Below are positions 16,416 through 24,232 of a stretch of DNA of 32,011 nt, piece by piece. The stretch spans positions 1 to 32,011 of the forward strand of contig CALUAU010000007.1 of the NCBI GenBank assembly GCA_943914115.1. The letters are read 5' to 3'. This DNA comes from an uncultured Microbacteriaceae bacterium. GTDB taxonomy: Bacteria; Actinomycetota; Actinomycetes; Actinomycetales; Microbacteriaceae. The translations under genes and the position numbers were made by a program. Position 1 is the first letter of the stretch. The number at the start of each line of letters is the position of its first letter. The notes beneath the pieces are model-generated. The model made no database searches and was not told where the DNA came from. It saw only the letters and a program-made list of their open reading frames with translations.

Positions 16416-16480
16416 CCACTTCGCACCACCCGCATATTTCAAGGGCAGAAGCTTAGAAATTCCGCAATTATCTGCGAAAT
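16416..16480. promoter_or_regulatory. Upstream part of the mraZ control region
   Basis: This stretch within the 251-base gap 16307-16557 contains no gene. Two CCAC boxes at 16416-16419 and 16426-16429 are 10 bp apart, and read on the minus strand they match the GTGG boxes nearer mraZ. An imperfect inverted repeat with 8-bp arms (one mismatch) and a 6-base spacer lies at 16459-16480. The DNA is noticeably richer in A and T than its surroundings, as expected for a promoter region. Confidence 0.35.
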
Positions 16481-16489
16481 AACTGTCTT

Positions 16490-16514
16490 AGTGGGGTGAA
16501 GTGGAGTAAAGTGG
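16490..16514 (+). promoter_or_regulatory. MraZ-type operator: three AGTGG boxes at 10-bp spacing
   Basis: AGTGG occurs at 16490, 16500 and 16510, exactly one helical turn apart, and a degenerate fourth box (GTTGG) follows at 16520. MraZ proteins of other bacteria bind short G-rich direct repeats spaced by one turn upstream of their own gene, so autoregulation is expected. A TANNNT -10 candidate, TAAAGT (16507-16512), overlaps the last boxes, consistent with repression. The boxes end 43 bases before the mraZ ATG. Confidence 0.65.
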
Positions 16515-16557
16515 TGGATGTTGGTGGAGGTGAGTCGCGTCGAGAGGAGGGGCGAAC

Positions 16558-16989
16558 ATGTTTCTTGGCACGTTTTCGCCCAAGCTCGACGAAAAAGGGC
16601 GGCTCATCCTGCCGGCTAAATTTCGCGACGAGCTGGCTGACGGGGTCGTGATGACCCGAGGGCAGGATCGCTGCATCTATGTGTTCTCGAACGAAGAATT
16701 CGCCGGGTTTCACGACCGCATCCGACAGGCCCCCGTTACTAGCAAACAGGCGCGCGACTATTTGCGCCTGCTGCTGTCGGGTGCGCACAGCGAAACTCCC
16801 GACCGTCAGCATCGCGTCACCATTCCCGCACAGCTGCGCCAATATGCCGGTCTCGACCGCGAACTGGCCGTTATCGGTGCCGGCAACCGCGCCGAAATCT
16901 GGGATGCGCAGGCATGGCAGCACTACCTCGACGCCAACGAAGCCAGCTTCTCGGAGACCGCAGAGGAGGTGATCCCGGGACTGTTCTAG
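16558..16989 (+). CDS. mraZ: MraZ, transcriptional regulator of the dcw cluster
   Basis: This 143-residue protein has two AbrB-like half-domains, each with the DXXXR motif: DEKGR near residue 11 and DRQHR near residue 82. The opening MFLGTFSPKLDEKGRLILPAKFRD is typical. MraZ forms a ring-shaped oligomer that binds tandem boxes upstream of its own gene. Such boxes are present at 16490-16514. The ATG at 16558 follows GAGGAGGGG. It heads the dcw cluster, and 138 bases separate it from rsmH. Confidence 0.96.
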   Translation: MFLGTFSPKLDEKGRLILPAKFRDELADGVVMTRGQDRCIYVFSNEEFAGFHDRIRQAPVTSKQARDYLRLLLSGAHSETPDRQHRVTIPAQLRQYAGLDRELAVIGAGNRAEIWDAQAWQHYLDANEASFSETAEEVIPGLF

Positions 16990-17026
16990 TTCTGAGTTTC
17001 GATCTCGTGCTGTTCGTCGATCTGAG

Positions 17027-17072
17027 GCACCTTCCCCGGCAGCAGATCACGTCCCGAAGCACCTTCCCCGGC
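17027..17072. repeat. Pair of 14-bp direct repeats between mraZ and rsmH
   Basis: GCACCTTCCCCGGC occurs at 17027-17040 and again, identically, at 17059-17072, a 32-base period. The second copy can also form a TTCCC/GGGAA hairpin with bases downstream. The 138-base gap has no evident gene. A regulatory or RNA-structure role is possible but unproven. Confidence 0.5.
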
Positions 17073-17127
17073 GGCGGGTCGGGAATAGCGCGGGTTCGAG
17101 ATTCAGAACACAGCAGTAGGGGCGAAT

Positions 17128-18096
17128 ATGGAACACCGCAAAGATGACCGCTACGCCGACCCCACTGCCATCCACATCCCGGTCATGGTCGATCGCGTGG
17201 TCGACCTGCTCTCACCAGCCCTAAAACAATCGGATGCAATCTATGTCGACTGCACGCTCGGGATGGGTGGACATGCGGCAGCCGTGTTGCAAGCCAACCC
17301 GCAGGCGCGGCTGATCGGTTTCGACCGAGATAGCGACGCGCTTGCGCTCGCGCAGCAGCGACTGCGCGAGTTTGGCGACCGGGTTACCACCGTGCACGCT
17401 GTCTATGACCGTTTCGACGAGAAGCTCGATGAACTCGGCGTCGACCAGATTGACGCGGTGTTTTTTGACCTCGGCGTTTCATCGCTGCAGCTCGATGAGG
17501 CCGAGCGCGGATTCTCGTATATGCGCGACGCCCCCCTCGACATGCGCATGGATCAAACGAGCGGTGTTACCGCGGCCGAACTGCTCGCGCGGTCGAGCGA
17601 GGCTGAACTGCGCAATCTGTTCCGCCGCTACGGCGATGAGCCACTGGCAGCACGTTATGCCCGCGCGATCATCACCGCCGAAACGGCTCCGACAACCACG
17701 CTCGAGCTGGTCGAAATTTTGCAGCAGGCAACTCCCGCGGCCAAGCGCAATGCTGGCCACCCGGCAAAACGTGTCTTCCAAGCGCTGCGAATTGCGGTAA
17801 ATCGTGAACTCGAAGCCCTTGAATCTGCCATGCCGCAGGCGCTGGGTCGAGTGCGAGTGGGCGGTCGCGTTGCCGTGGAGGCCTATCAATCGCTTGAAGA
17901 CCGTTTCGTGAAGCACACCTTCCACGAGGTGACCACGGCAAATGTGCCACCGGGGTTGCCGTTTATCCCGCCCGAACTCGAACCCGAATTTGCTCTGCTC
18001 ACCCGCGGGGCCGAGCAAGCCGACAGTAGCGAAGTTGATGAAAACGCACGCGCCAAACCGGTTCGCCTGCGCGCAGTTGAACGGATTAAGGAGTAA
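17128..18096 (+). CDS. rsmH: 16S rRNA (cytosine1402-N4)-methyltransferase RsmH
   Basis: RsmH (formerly MraW) methylates N4 of C1402 in 16S rRNA. The protein has 322 residues. Seen: HIPVMVDRVVDLL at the start, the S-adenosylmethionine-binding run DCTLGMGGHA, IGFDRDSDAL, the catalytic FFDLGVSSLQLD followed by RGFSYMRDAPLDMRMD, and HPAKRVFQALRIAVNREL. All are family hallmarks. The ATG at 17128 follows AGGGG at a suitable distance. The stop lies three bases before the ftsL start, so translation is likely coupled. Confidence 0.97.
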   Translation: MEHRKDDRYADPTAIHIPVMVDRVVDLLSPALKQSDAIYVDCTLGMGGHAAAVLQANPQARLIGFDRDSDALALAQQRLREFGDRVTTVHAVYDRFDEKLDELGVDQIDAVFFDLGVSSLQLDEAERGFSYMRDAPLDMRMDQTSGVTAAELLARSSEAELRNLFRRYGDEPLAARYARAIITAETAPTTTLELVEILQQATPAAKRNAGHPAKRVFQALRIAVNRELEALESAMPQALGRVRVGGRVAVEAYQSLEDRFVKHTFHEVTTANVPPGLPFIPPELEPEFALLTRGAEQADSSEVDENARAKPVRLRAVERIKE

Positions 18097-18099
18097 TCG

Positions 18100-18699
18100 A
18101 TGAGCGTGATCGAAACGAGTCGTGCCGTTCGGTCGATCACTCCCGAAGTGCCGGGCGCACCGGTACCCGGGGCCGAGTCTCGCCCCGACCTGCGCGTTAT
18201 CGAAGGCAAACAGACGCGGGGATGGGGCACGCGGCGCGCGGTCGTATTCGCCCTGGTGTTAATCACCGCGATGCTCGGGCTGAAGCTCGCTTTGAGCCTG
18301 ATGCTGATTAGCGGCGCCTACGCTGAGGACGAACTTTCCAGCCAGCGAGTGCAGGCGCAGCGTGAGCGCACCTCGGCGCAGGAAGAGATCGACGCAATGG
18401 CATCGCCGCAGCATCTGTCACGACTGGCTACCGACCTGGGGATGGTGCCTGCAGCTGGTGTGCCATCGTTAGATATCGAGCAGCGCCGCATCATTGGTGG
18501 CGCCGAAACACCAACCAATCTGCCCGCGGTAAACCCAGATCTCGTACCCAATGCGATTACCAGTGGCGACCGTGACCGCGCCGAGCAAGAAAACCGACAG
18601 CAGCCCCAAAAGCCCGCCAACTCCGGAGCGTCAACACCGCAACGCAAGCCTGCTGGCGTACCGTCAGAGTTCGAATTGAGTTCACCAAACACGCACTAG
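18100..18699 (+). CDS. ftsL: FtsL-like cell division membrane protein
   Basis: This 199-residue bitopic protein sits in the ftsL slot between rsmH and ftsI. A cytoplasmic N-terminus of about 45 residues is followed by one membrane helix (AVVFALVLITAMLGLKLALSLML). A short coiled-coil-like stretch then ends in the typical MASPQHLSRLATDLGMVPA motif. The last 60 residues are rich in Pro, Gln and Asn, longer than in E. coli FtsL but usual for actinobacteria. FtsL pairs with DivIC/FtsB and FtsQ to activate FtsW-FtsI. Sequence conservation is always low in this family, so the call leans on topology and position. Confidence 0.85.
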   Translation: MSVIETSRAVRSITPEVPGAPVPGAESRPDLRVIEGKQTRGWGTRRAVVFALVLITAMLGLKLALSLMLISGAYAEDELSSQRVQAQRERTSAQEEIDAMASPQHLSRLATDLGMVPAAGVPSLDIEQRRIIGGAETPTNLPAVNPDLVPNAITSGDRDRAEQENRQQPQKPANSGASTPQRKPAGVPSEFELSSPNTH

Positions 18700-18704
18700 A
18701 CTCC

Positions 18705-18726
18705 CAGCACGCAAAACCGTGTGCTG
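18705..18726 (+). terminator. Hairpin between ftsL and ftsI
   Basis: CAGCACGC and GTGTGCTG can pair over 8 bp (one G-T pair) around a 6-base loop, beginning six bases after the ftsL stop. No T-run follows. Within the 116-base gap it could attenuate reading into ftsI or protect an mRNA end. I see no gene in the gap. Confidence 0.35.
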
Positions 18727-18815
18727 CGAGTAGGGCTGCGAAGCGAGTGTGGATACCGGGCTGCGGCCGCGTGCTGCAGCGGGACCGAAACGAACATTGA
18801 CCACGGGCGGAGAGC

Positions 18816-20606
18816 GTGAAGAGTAAGCGTCGGCAGAAAGACCGACAGTGGCGGCATATCGTGCCGCTTGGTCTCATCGTCGCGATGGTCGTTATCTTCT
18901 CGGGGCGACTGTTTGATCTGCAGGTGCTCAGCGCGGCCACCATCAACGAAGAAGCCGACGGTCGACGCGGTGTCGTCAACTCGCTGTGGACCACGCGTGG
19001 GGCGATCGTTGACGCCGAGGGGAAACCGCTCGCAACCTCGGTTGACCGGTTCGACATCACCATTGCCCCGGTCAACATGGTCGACTTCAACCGCTCAAAC
19101 CCGAAGACCGGCGAGACCGAAGTGGTCACCGTCGATGATTCGCTGCAGCGCATCGCCAGTATCACCGGACAGGATGCCAAGACCATGCGTGCCGAGATCG
19201 ACGCGATTCTGGCCGAAGACCCCGAATCAAACTTCGCGTATCTGGCGCATATGGTGCCCCTTGAGCAGTATCAAGAAATCCGTAAGCTCCGCATCCCCTG
19301 GGTGTATCCACAGCCGCATCCCAAACGCAGCTATCCCGCGGGCGCCGTTGCCGGCAATATTGTCGGGTTCAGCGACGCCGCCGGTGCGCCGCTGGCCGGT
19401 TTAGAACTGCAATATGACAAGTGTCTTTCCGGTGTGAACGGCAAAGAAATGTATGAGCGCTCCGCCGATGGTGTGGCTATTCCCGGCACGGTGGTCACCG
19501 TTGAACAACCGCGCCCCGGCGGCACCCTCGAACTCACTATCAACAGTGACGTGCAGTATCGCGTACAGCAGATTCTGGCTGATCAGGTCAACTATCAGCA
19601 GGCCGAGTACGGCACAATCACCGTGGTCAATGTGAAAACCGGAGAAATCGTTGCGGCCGCCGAGTATCCAACGGTCGACCCGAACGTGCCCACCGACGCT
19701 AATCCTGAAGATCGTGGCAATCGCACTTTCGGTGCGGCACTCGAGCCGGGCTCGATTATGAAACCGCTTACCGCGGCCATGCTCTACGACCAGGGCAAAG
19801 TTGATCCGCACGAGACCATCACCGTTCCCGACCAGTGGCCGCACGATGATGCCGATTTCGGTGATCACGAAGCCCATGCCCCGATAGAGATGAACCTCAA
19901 CGGGGTGATCGCGGTTTCGTCGAACGTTGGGATGGCTGAGTTTGGTGCGCGGCTACCTCGCGAGGCGCGTTATGACTACATGCGCAAGTTCGGTCTTGGT
20001 GAGCAGACCGCGGTCGACTTTAACGGTGAGGCTGCCGGAACAGTTCACAACCCAGAAGATTGGGACAACCAAACCAATTACACCGTCACGTTCGGTCAGG
20101 GACTAACCGCCACCGCCGCACAGATGGCCAGTGCATATCAGGCCATTGGTAACGGCGGCAAACGATTGCCGCTCAAGCTCGTGCGCGGTTGCCGTCAGGA
20201 AGACGGAACGCTCGCGGATGTTCCCGGTGGTGATTCGGTGCAGGTGGTGTCGCCGCAGGCAGCACGCTTCACTATTGATGGGATGGAGGCGATGGCGAGG
20301 GCGCCGGGTCACGAAGATCTTGCTGTTCCCGGGTATCGTGTGGCAACCAAATCGGGTACCGCGCAGACGGTTAACCCTGACACCGGCACCTACTATGTCG
20401 GCAGCTACTACACCACGATGGCGGGTCTGGCCCCGGCGGATGATCCACAGTTCGCCGTTCTCGTGGGGATGTACCGGCCGACTAGGATGGTCACCGGTTC
20501 TGGATCAACTCCGGTTGCCTGGCAGCAGACCATGTCTTATGTGCTCGCCAAATATCAGGTGCCGCCGTCACCCGAGCCCTATCCAGAAATTGACGCGCGA
20601 TACTGA
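18816..20606 (+). CDS. ftsI: FtsI, septal peptidoglycan transpeptidase (class B PBP)
   Basis: FtsI cross-links peptidoglycan at the septum together with FtsW. It has 596 residues from the GTG at 18816, which follows GGGCGGAG. One N-terminal membrane helix (IVPLGLIVAMVVIFSGRLFDL) is followed by the PBP dimerisation domain and the transpeptidase domain. Active-site motifs: Ser313-Ile-Met-Lys316, Ser368-Ser-Asn370 and Lys512-Ser-Gly-Thr515. No C-terminal PASTA repeats are present. The gene ends 19 bases before the murE-like gene. Confidence 0.96.
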   Translation: MKSKRRQKDRQWRHIVPLGLIVAMVVIFSGRLFDLQVLSAATINEEADGRRGVVNSLWTTRGAIVDAEGKPLATSVDRFDITIAPVNMVDFNRSNPKTGETEVVTVDDSLQRIASITGQDAKTMRAEIDAILAEDPESNFAYLAHMVPLEQYQEIRKLRIPWVYPQPHPKRSYPAGAVAGNIVGFSDAAGAPLAGLELQYDKCLSGVNGKEMYERSADGVAIPGTVVTVEQPRPGGTLELTINSDVQYRVQQILADQVNYQQAEYGTITVVNVKTGEIVAAAEYPTVDPNVPTDANPEDRGNRTFGAALEPGSIMKPLTAAMLYDQGKVDPHETITVPDQWPHDDADFGDHEAHAPIEMNLNGVIAVSSNVGMAEFGARLPREARYDYMRKFGLGEQTAVDFNGEAAGTVHNPEDWDNQTNYTVTFGQGLTATAAQMASAYQAIGNGGKRLPLKLVRGCRQEDGTLADVPGGDSVQVVSPQAARFTIDGMEAMARAPGHEDLAVPGYRVATKSGTAQTVNPDTGTYYVGSYYTTMAGLAPADDPQFAVLVGMYRPTRMVTGSGSTPVAWQQTMSYVLAKYQVPPSPEPYPEIDARY

Positions 20607-20625
20607 GCACGAATCTCTGAAAGCT

Positions 20626-21720
20626 ATGTCCGAATCTCCCTTACGTCCCCACCATCAGGCCGCTCGCGAACTCTCGGAGCTGTGCGCACACTTCGGATTG
20701 GAAAGTGATGCCGACCTCGACCAAATCGAGGTGACCGGTGTCACCAGTCGCGTTGAAACCACTCGTTCAGGTGACCTTTACCTCGCCATTGACGCTGCCG
20801 GCAGCGAGGCTGCGGCCATTGAGCTGGCGGTGGAGCGAGGAGCCATTGCCGTAATCGCCGCCCCCCAGCACCTACCCAAACTGGATGTTGCTGTGCCGGT
20901 GCTGGCCGTTGAACACCCGCAGCTGGCGCTGGGGCCAATTGCTGCCTGGGTGTACCGCACCGGCGAGCATGATTTCCGCACGCTCGTGACTCTCGGTGGG
21001 GCACGACGAGTGTCGGTTGCCCGCTGCGTTGACGCGGTGCTGGCGCTGCTGGGTCAGTATCGAGCCCTATTGGCCGCGTCGCAAGCGCGCATTAACGATG
21101 AGGACGCCTCGTGCATCACCACGCCCACGCGCGCCGATGACCTGCATGCCCTGCTGGCGCGGCTGCGCGAGGTGCGCGTCGATACCGCAGTGTTTGAGCT
21201 CGGCAGTGGTGAGATGGCTGGCCACCAGCTTGACGATGTCGAAATTGATGTGGTGACCTACTGTGGCGAGCTCACTGGTGACCGACCAACAACAGCGATG
21301 CTTGCCGAGGCGATGAGTCCCGACCGTTCGCGACGCGCGGTGGTGCTGGTTGACGACGCATTGGCGACCAGCTTGATCGAAGAATCGCGGGTGCCGGTGA
21401 CAACCGTAGGAATTGGCGAAACCTCGGCCGACTGGCAGGCAGCCATTGACGGGGACGGGCGGTTCACGCTGCGTGGGCGCGATGATCGCAGCGTGTCAAC
21501 AGTGGTGCGGGCCGAGAACGTCGAGGATATGTGCACGGTGCTGGCGCTCGCGCTGGTGGCACTAGATGAGGCCGGCTGGGCACTCGAGCAGCTACAGGAT
21601 GCGTTCGATCGCTACGACGGCCTCGACCTCACCGGGCTTATTACCCCATCGAAAGCATCTGGCGAGATCACCGCATCCCCGCACCACTCCGAAATGGCAC
21701 AGAAAGGCACCCCGGCATGA
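20626..21720 (+). CDS. Degenerate MurE-like protein, probable pseudoenzyme
   Basis: This intact frame of 364 residues occupies the murE position between ftsI and murF. The fold of MurE can be followed: an N-terminal region VTGVTSRVETTRSGDLYLAI, then LALGPIAAWVY, then TTPTRADDLHALLARLRE (residues 165-182), VDDALATSLIEE and VTTVGIG. Key residues are gone. The P-loop VTGTNGKTT is replaced by VTLGGARRV (residues 121-129). The UDP-binding DSR is lost. The SSHAL and DHLDFH regions are replaced by LGSGEMAG and LTGDRPTT. The protein ends where the C-terminal ligase domain should begin (normal MurE is about 500 residues). ATP-dependent ligation is therefore not expected. It overlaps murF by ATGA. It could be a scaffold, a regulator or a decaying relic. 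Confidence 0.85.
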   Translation: MSESPLRPHHQAARELSELCAHFGLESDADLDQIEVTGVTSRVETTRSGDLYLAIDAAGSEAAAIELAVERGAIAVIAAPQHLPKLDVAVPVLAVEHPQLALGPIAAWVYRTGEHDFRTLVTLGGARRVSVARCVDAVLALLGQYRALLAASQARINDEDASCITTPTRADDLHALLARLREVRVDTAVFELGSGEMAGHQLDDVEIDVVTYCGELTGDRPTTAMLAEAMSPDRSRRAVVLVDDALATSLIEESRVPVTTVGIGETSADWQAAIDGDGRFTLRGRDDRSVSTVVRAENVEDMCTVLALALVALDEAGWALEQLQDAFDRYDGLDLTGLITPSKASGEITASPHHSEMAQKGTPA

Positions 21721-23126
21721 TCGAAATGCGACTTGGTGACATGGCAGCGGCCATGGCAGGGAAACTGATCGGTGCTGATCCGGAACAGACCGTATGCGGT
21801 GTGTGCGACACCGACTCCCGCAATATCGGTAGCGGCGATATCTTCTTCGCCAAACCCGGTGAGCACACCGACGGACACAACTTCGTACCCCAGGCCGCTG
21901 AAGCCGGCGCTGCGGTGTGCGTGGTAGAACGCAAACTCGACGTCGACGTGCCGCAAATTGTGGTGGCCGACACGGTTGCAGCGCTGGGAGATCTGGCTCG
22001 CGTAGTGGTCGAACACGTGCGGTCGCTGGGCCGGATGCGAGTGGTAGCCGTCACCGGTTCAAACGGCAAAACCACAACCAAGAACCTGCTGGCAGCAATT
22101 TTTGGTGCCCACGGAAACGTTGTTGCCCCGATTAAATCGTTCAATAACGAGGTGGGTGCGCCGGTGACCTTCCTCAAAGTGGATGAAACCACCGACACGC
22201 TCGTCGCCGAAATGGGGGCGAGTGCCGAAGGCGAAATTGCCAGGCTGACCGGTATGGCGCGACCCGATGTGGGCATCGTACTGGTGGTTGGTCTCGCACA
22301 CGCCGGTGAGTTTGGCGGTATCGAAGCGACCGCGCGCACCAAATCAGAGATGGTTAAGGCGCTGTCGGAAGACGGTGTCGCGGTGCTCAACGCTGACGAT
22401 CCTCGCGTAATGGCAATGGCCGAGCTCACCTCGGCCCGGGTTATTACCTTTGGCCGTTCGGAAGCAGCCCAGGTGCGTGCTACCGAGGTGATGGTAGGGC
22501 AGCAGGGCACCGAGTTCACGCTGCATGTTCCCGACCACGAACCCGTGCGGGTGCAGTTTGCGGTGATTGGTGAGCATCACGTGATGAATGCGCTTGCCGC
22601 CACCGCCGCGGCCTGGGCGGAAGGAATCGCGGTGTCGGATATCGTCGCGACCCTCGAACGGGTGACGCGCGCCGAGCGCGGACGGATGGAGGTGCTGGTT
22701 CGCGAGCCGATCACGGTGATCAATGACGCCTATAACGCGAACCCCGACTCGATGCGTGCAGCACTTCGCACCCTGGCGCAGATTGCCAAACCTCAGCAAC
22801 GCACGGTTGCGGTGCTTGGCGAAATGAGTGAGCTTGGTGAGCTGCATGTGCAGGAACACGACCGACTTGGCGAGCTTGCGGTGCGGCTGGGGATCACTCA
22901 GACCGTGGTGGTGGGGCAGGCTGCTCGACCGCTCTATCTGGCAGCGGTGGCGCAGGGCAGCTGGGATAACGAGGCTACTTTTGCTGCCGACGCCGATGCC
23001 GCACTCGAGTTTCTCGAAAGCTATCTACAACCGGGTGACATTGTGCTTGTAAAATCATCGAACTCTGCCGGGCTTCTGGCGCTCGGTGACCGGATTGGCG
23101 AGCTTGTGAAAGGAACCACTGCGTGA
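21717..23126 (+). CDS. murF: MurF, UDP-MurNAc-tripeptide--D-Ala-D-Ala ligase
   Basis: MurF adds D-alanyl-D-alanine to the UDP-MurNAc-tripeptide in the cytoplasm. It has 469 residues. The N-terminal substrate domain contains CDTDSRNIGSGDIFFA with the intact DSR motif. The P-loop VTGSNGKTTTKN has Lys118. A MurF-typical IKSFNNEVGAPVT follows, and the C-terminal domain has NDAYNANPDSMRAAL. All Mur-ligase motifs are intact, in contrast to the upstream murE-like gene. The start overlaps that gene's stop (ATGA), and the stop overlaps the mraY GTG. Confidence 0.96.
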   Translation: MIEMRLGDMAAAMAGKLIGADPEQTVCGVCDTDSRNIGSGDIFFAKPGEHTDGHNFVPQAAEAGAAVCVVERKLDVDVPQIVVADTVAALGDLARVVVEHVRSLGRMRVVAVTGSNGKTTTKNLLAAIFGAHGNVVAPIKSFNNEVGAPVTFLKVDETTDTLVAEMGASAEGEIARLTGMARPDVGIVLVVGLAHAGEFGGIEATARTKSEMVKALSEDGVAVLNADDPRVMAMAELTSARVITFGRSEAAQVRATEVMVGQQGTEFTLHVPDHEPVRVQFAVIGEHHVMNALAATAAAWAEGIAVSDIVATLERVTRAERGRMEVLVREPITVINDAYNANPDSMRAALRTLAQIAKPQQRTVAVLGEMSELGELHVQEHDRLGELAVRLGITQTVVVGQAARPLYLAAVAQGSWDNEATFAADADAALEFLESYLQPGDIVLVKSSNSAGLLALGDRIGELVKGTTA

Positions 23127-24232
23127 TCGCGATTCTGCTGGCCGGTGCGATTGGTCTGCTGTTCACCCTGTTTCTCACACCGGTATTCATTCAGGGATTC
23201 AACCGGCTGCGCTGGGGACAGTACATCCGCGAGGATGGACCCAAAGAGCACTACGCGAAACGAGGCACACCCACTATGGGCGGGGTCATCTTCGTGCTCG
23301 GCTCGGTGATCGCCTACCTCATCGCTGTGTACACCGCTGGAGAGGGCCCCACCGCAACGGGGCTCTTGGCCATGTTCATGATGGTGGGGCATGCCGTCAT
23401 CGGGTTCGTGGATGATTTCCTCAAGGTTCGCAAGCACCAGTCACTCGGCCTTGGCGGCTGGCAGAAGATCTTCGGTCAGGTCATTGTGGCTGCCATCTTC
23501 GCGCTGGTGGGGCTGCAATTTGTCAACGATAACGATGTGCCGGTGATCTCAAGCGCTATCTCGATGATTCGTGACACCCCCATCAACTTCTTCGTGCTGG
23601 GTGCGGTGGTGGGCACGGTGCTGGTGGTGCTGTGGATTGTCTTCATTACCACCGCCACCTCAAATGCCGTGAACGTCACCGACGGTCTGGATGGTCTCGC
23701 CACCGGCGCATCGATCTTCGCCATCGGCACCTATGGGGTAGTGGGGTACTGGCAGTTCAACCAGCAGTGTGATGCGCCGCGACTGTCACCCGACGTGGCC
23801 CATGCCTGCTATGTGGTGCACGCACCACTCGATATGACCATTCTCGCCGCGGCGATCGTGGGGTCGCTGGTCGGTTTTCTGTGGTGGAACACCTCGCCAG
23901 CCAAGATCTTCATGGGCGATACCGGTTCGTTGGCACTCGGCGGGGCGCTGGCAGCGTTTGCCATCATGAGCCGCACAGAGCTGCTGCTCGTGGTGATTGC
24001 GGGCTTGTTTGTCATCGAAACCGGATCAGTTATCGTGCAGCGCGCCTATTTCAAGGTGACCAAGGGGCAGCGAATTTTCCTCATGTCTCCCATCCACCAC
24101 CACTTCGAACTTAAGGGTTGGGCCGAGCAAAACGTGGTGGTGCGTTTCTGGATCATTGGTGGCCTGCTCGCAATTCTGGGCCTGGCAATTTTCTATGCCG
24201 AGTGGGCTATCGCCGCGGAGCTCACACTATGA
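23123..24232 (+). CDS. mraY: MraY, phospho-MurNAc-pentapeptide transferase
   Basis: This integral membrane enzyme transfers phospho-MurNAc-pentapeptide to undecaprenyl phosphate, making lipid I. It has 369 residues with about ten hydrophobic segments. Signatures are GTPTMGGVIF, the metal-binding DDFLKVRKHQSLGL, NVTDGLDGLATG, FMGDTGSLALGG and the histidine-rich SPIHHHFELKGW. The GTG start overlaps the murF stop (GTGA), and the stop overlaps the murD ATG (ATGA), so the genes are tightly coupled. Confidence 0.97.
   Translation: MIAILLAGAIGLLFTLFLTPVFIQGFNRLRWGQYIREDGPKEHYAKRGTPTMGGVIFVLGSVIAYLIAVYTAGEGPTATGLLAMFMMVGHAVIGFVDDFLKVRKHQSLGLGGWQKIFGQVIVAAIFALVGLQFVNDNDVPVISSAISMIRDTPINFFVLGAVVGTVLVVLWIVFITTATSNAVNVTDGLDGLATGASIFAIGTYGVVGYWQFNQQCDAPRLSPDVAHACYVVHAPLDMTILAAAIVGSLVGFLWWNTSPAKIFMGDTGSLALGGALAAFAIMSRTELLLVVIAGLFVIETGSVIVQRAYFKVTKGQRIFLMSPIHHHFELKGWAEQNVVVRFWIIGGLLAILGLAIFYAEWAIAAELTL

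Noticed and set aside
20131..20625. In-frame upstream extension of the murE-like gene, giving a protein of about 529 residues
   Set aside because: The extension lies entirely inside ftsI in another frame and its translation has no Mur-ligase character. The ATG at 20626, just after the ftsI stop, is the natural start.
20980..21020. Frameshift or assembly error explaining the missing P-loop in the murE-like gene
   Set aside because: MurE-like residues continue in the same frame on both sides of the altered site, and the other frames show no NGKTT-type motif. The loss is by substitution, not by shift.
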